NCBI GenBank assembly: GCA_907165065.1 | Contig: OU015550.1 | Location: forward strand, 2,470,001 to 2,534,000 | Length of the DNA: 64,000 nt | Direction of reading: 5' to 3' | Origin: Caprimulgus europaeus | Lineage: Eukaryota; Chordata; Aves; Caprimulgiformes; Caprimulgidae | Shown here: positions 61,341 to 64,000 of the stretch, piece by piece | Numbering within the stretch: the stretch's first letter is position 1 | How the letters are laid out: each line of letters opens with the position of its first letter | Notes under the pieces: model-generated | Told to the model about the DNA's origin: nothing | The model's input: the letters and a program-made list of their open reading frames with translations, nothing else | The model's database searches: none | Made by a program: the position numbers and the translations under genes

Positions 61341-62269
61341 GGGGTCGGCTTTTCCAGCCTTCCCAGGTCGGTTGAGCTTGAGTTGTCCAGCCTGACAGGG
61401 GTTACGCTTCCTTCTCCAGGCCTGGCTGGCACCTCCATGCTGCCCACTGGCACGGGCAGGCTCCTGCCCAGCCACTGCCAGCACCGCAGGGCTGGGGCTC
61501 TGTGAGAGCTCCCGGTGGGAGCCAGGCAGGAGAGCGGAAACCAACCCGGTAACGTCAAACTCCTGAACTTCCCTGGGCAGGAAACAGTGTAAACAACACC
61601 CGCGGGGAGGGGGAGAGGAACCCGGAGCAGGCGAGCAGGCCTTGGGGACAGCGGCTCGGTGGCAGCATGGTGTCCACAGCACAGATCCTAATGGCACCTG
61701 CGGTGAGGAGCAATCAGGTTTCCTCGCTTGCTCCTGCCCGGACAAGGCTGCCTCAGACACGGAGCCACATGGCTGAGGTCCATGCAGGGCCTGGGCTGCC
61801 CTGCAACGACACGTCCCCGCTCTCAAGCGCACCAGGGGACAGTGTGGGCAGTGCCTGGTACCTGTCCGTACCCCGGGGTGCAGGTCTCTGTCCCCATGTC
61901 TCCGAGCACACCAGGAGGAGAGAAGGAGTGTGCAAATGGTGGAGGATGGTGGGGAGCCGCACGGCAGGCAGCGGGGGCTCGCAGGCAGCCCTGCCTGCCC
62001 ACTGACCGGCTGGCTCCCTCCAGCAGTGCCTCACTTGTTAAATACCCCTGAAAATAAGCAAAGCACCTCACAAGCTCCAGGTCTTTTATCTGCCTTTCTG
62101 CCCTTTCACAGACCAACACCACAACAGCCCATCCAAACAGCATGTCCTCAGCTTGAGGGACCAGAGAAGCACAGAGCGAAACTCCTTTGACCTTCTCCCT
62201 AGAGCACGTAGCTGAGCTCCTAGTTATCAGCCTGACTGAAGAAACCAACAAGCTCCAGAGATGAGGGCC

Positions 62270-62706
62270 GCATAGATGATCAGAGGGCTGGAGCAGCTCT
62301 GCTGTGAGGACGGGCTGAGAGAGTTGGGGCTGTTCAGCCTGGAGAAGAGAAGGCTCCAGGGAGACCTTCCAGTGGCCTCCCAGTACCTGAAGGGGCTCCA
62401 GGAAGGCTGGGGAGGGACTTTGGCCAAGGGCAGGGAGTGACAGAACAAGGGGTAATGGCTTGAAAGTGGAAGAGGGGAGATTTAGATGAGATATTGGGAA
62501 TAAATTGTTTGGTGTGAGGGTGGTGAGACCCTGGCCCAGGTTGCCCAGAGAAGCTGTGGCTGCTCCTCCCTGGAAGTGTTCTCGGCCAGGTTGGATGAGG
62601 CTTTGAGCAACCTGGTCTAGTGGAAGGTGTCCCTGCTGCTGGCAGGGGGGTTGGGACTGGATGAGCTTTAAGGTCCCTTCCAACCTAAACTGTTCTGTGA
62701 TTCCAT
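62270..62706 (+). mobile_element. CR1 LINE 3' fragment, plus orientation, longest in the window
   Basis: Begins within GATGATCAGAGGGCTGGAGC and AGGACGGGCTGAGAGAGTTG, passes GTTCAGCCTGGAGAAGAGAA, and ends GGTCCCTTCCAACCTAAACT then GTTCTGTGATTCC. 5'-truncated. Same subfamily as the copies at 38.5 and 42.7 kb. Confidence 0.95.
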
Positions 62707-64000
62707 GAAGCCCACCTTCCACCACAGAGGTGAAGCCTCTTTAACTCCTGACCAAAACCAGGCAGGAGGTTGTTAGAGGAGGGCAAGCACCTTGCAACCT
62801 TGTGTGAGTACCCAGCAGGGGAAGAAGTACCCAAGAAGTGAACACCCCTTGGGCTTTCTGCTTCTGTAGGCAAAACAGGCAGTGAGAATCGAAACTCTTA
62901 CCAGGATTTAGGATGGGGAAAGAGTTCCCAATTACAAGTCCTATCCCCTAAGGACGCAGGGAACTGGAAATGCCAAAACCTAGCACAGTTTTGAAGCTTT
63001 TTCCAGACCTTGTAGGAAAATCCTATAAGGAAGGTTGTTAATTGGTGGAGACACTTGGTGGCATATTCATATGGGATAAATTTAAGCACTGGAGGCTGGA
63101 CCTGCTAAGCTTCATCTAGGAAGTGACGAGGACAGTTTCCCAGCAGAGTAATTAAGAGAAGAAACATAATGCCAACATCTTGAATTATCCTGTGAAGAAA
63201 CCTAATATCTTAAGATTCTTTTAATAACCACTATTCCTCGCTGTCTGATCCTCACCAACTTTCTGCAGAATAACCCAAGATGAAAACTTCCAGGTGAAAA
63301 TTGGTATGGATTTATTGCTTAGTAATTTGTTGTGATTGATTAGTCTTATTAAAAAATCCCTCAATATAACTATCACCTGTAGCAAACTATATCAAGTGCC
63401 TGCCCATCCTAATTTCTTATCTGGCTTGGTGGCTGTATGACCTCAGAGGTAGGTTTGTGCACTTTGTAGTTTGGGAATTTTGAAGGTATTTGTGAGACCC
63501 AAATCCTGTTTATTTTAATCGAGTTTGGGAAGGCGAGGCTCACTTTGAAGCCCTAGCCTTTGTACTGAAAGAATATTGCATTTCTTGTGCATTATCCTTC
63601 CAGGAACAACATCAAGGCAGCTGGCAGAACGAAGACCAGAGGGCTCTAGGTGCCTACAGCAATAAATAAGAAATGGCCACATGCAGCATGTCAGCTTGAA
63701 GCTCAGAATGAGAAACAACTTCAGCTGCTCTGGCACCGATACTCTCTTCTAGAAAAACCCTGACACACCAAGGAACTTTATTTTTATCCTTATTATGAAC
63801 AGGGCAGGGCAAAATACATCTACAAGACAGGGTGTTTTGCCTTTCCCAATAACAAGGGCCCTAAATCAGCCAGGCAGCACCTTCCTGGTGGGTCCTGAGA
63901 TGGAGCAAGAGGGGTTTAAGGACTTGCATGTGGCTGGGATTGCTGGAGACATCAATAGCCCACACGAAATCACATCTAGCCCCTCAGCACTAGTTGCCTA
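62707..64000. other. No supported feature to the right edge
   Basis: Moderately AT-rich single-copy-looking sequence. No open frame above 75 codons carries a recognisable motif, and no repeat family is clear. Confidence 0.4.

Noticed and set aside
60909-61832. 307- and 221-codon minus frames in the GC-rich block
   Set aside because: Pro/Ser/Arg-rich sequence typical of CpG-island DNA, with a polypyrimidine tract at the end; no domain.
61823-62725. 300-codon minus frame near the right edge
   Set aside because: Largely the reverse complement of the CR1 fragment; its N-terminal part repeats the CR1-derived frame seen at 42.1-43.0 kb.

Overview
The window is from a bird genome, most probably a gene-dense microchromosome equivalent to chicken chromosome 26. 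Three things point to this. Several chicken-repeat-1 (CR1) LINE 3' ends are present in both orientations. RAB44, C6orf89 and PI16 lie close together on the plus strand. The minus strand carries a pair of let-7 hairpins whose 22-nt products match the let-7j and let-7k sequences described in chicken. Short GC-rich introns and many G-rich minisatellites also fit. No database search was possible, so the species is not resolved.

Layout. (1) 1-7.7 kb: the 3' part of RAB44, a large Rab GTPase. A giant acidic exon is open at the window's left edge and contains 148-residue tandem repeats with an exact 444-bp period. Five short exons follow and complete the Rab G domain and prenylation tail. (2) 7.7-11 kb: intergenic, no supported gene. 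(3) 11-12.3 kb: a G-rich minisatellite running into a CpG island with a non-coding first exon. (4) 15.5-32.3 kb: C6orf89 (bombesin receptor-activated protein), reconstructed as seven coding exons giving 322 residues, with an 11.8-kb second intron. Its 3'UTR probably reaches the poly(A) signal at 36.8 kb. (5) 37-40.2 kb: intergenic, with a CR1, a minisatellite and an AT microsatellite. (6) 40.2-50.05 kb: PI16, with six coding exons giving 920 residues: signal peptide, CAP domain, a hugely expanded Thr/Pro/Lys stalk in one exon, and a GPI-type tail. Intron 1 holds a ~580-bp pure pyrimidine tract and a 30-bp minisatellite. (7) 50-64 kb: no protein gene that I can support. The let-7 pair (54.66-54.95 kb, minus strand) is the main element. 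Two inverted pairs of YY1-like sites (58.56 and 61.1 kb) and a GC-rich block at 61.0-61.5 kb are candidate promoter elements for its primary transcript.

The three protein genes share orientation and neighbourhood but not an obvious pathway. RAB44 is a vesicle-traffic GTPase, C6orf89 a single-pass membrane protein of the secretory pathway, and PI16 a secreted or GPI-anchored CAP protein. The most notable features are coding repeat expansions in two of the three genes, a let-7 locus absent (as I recall) from the mammalian equivalent region, and several unusual DNA structures in introns.
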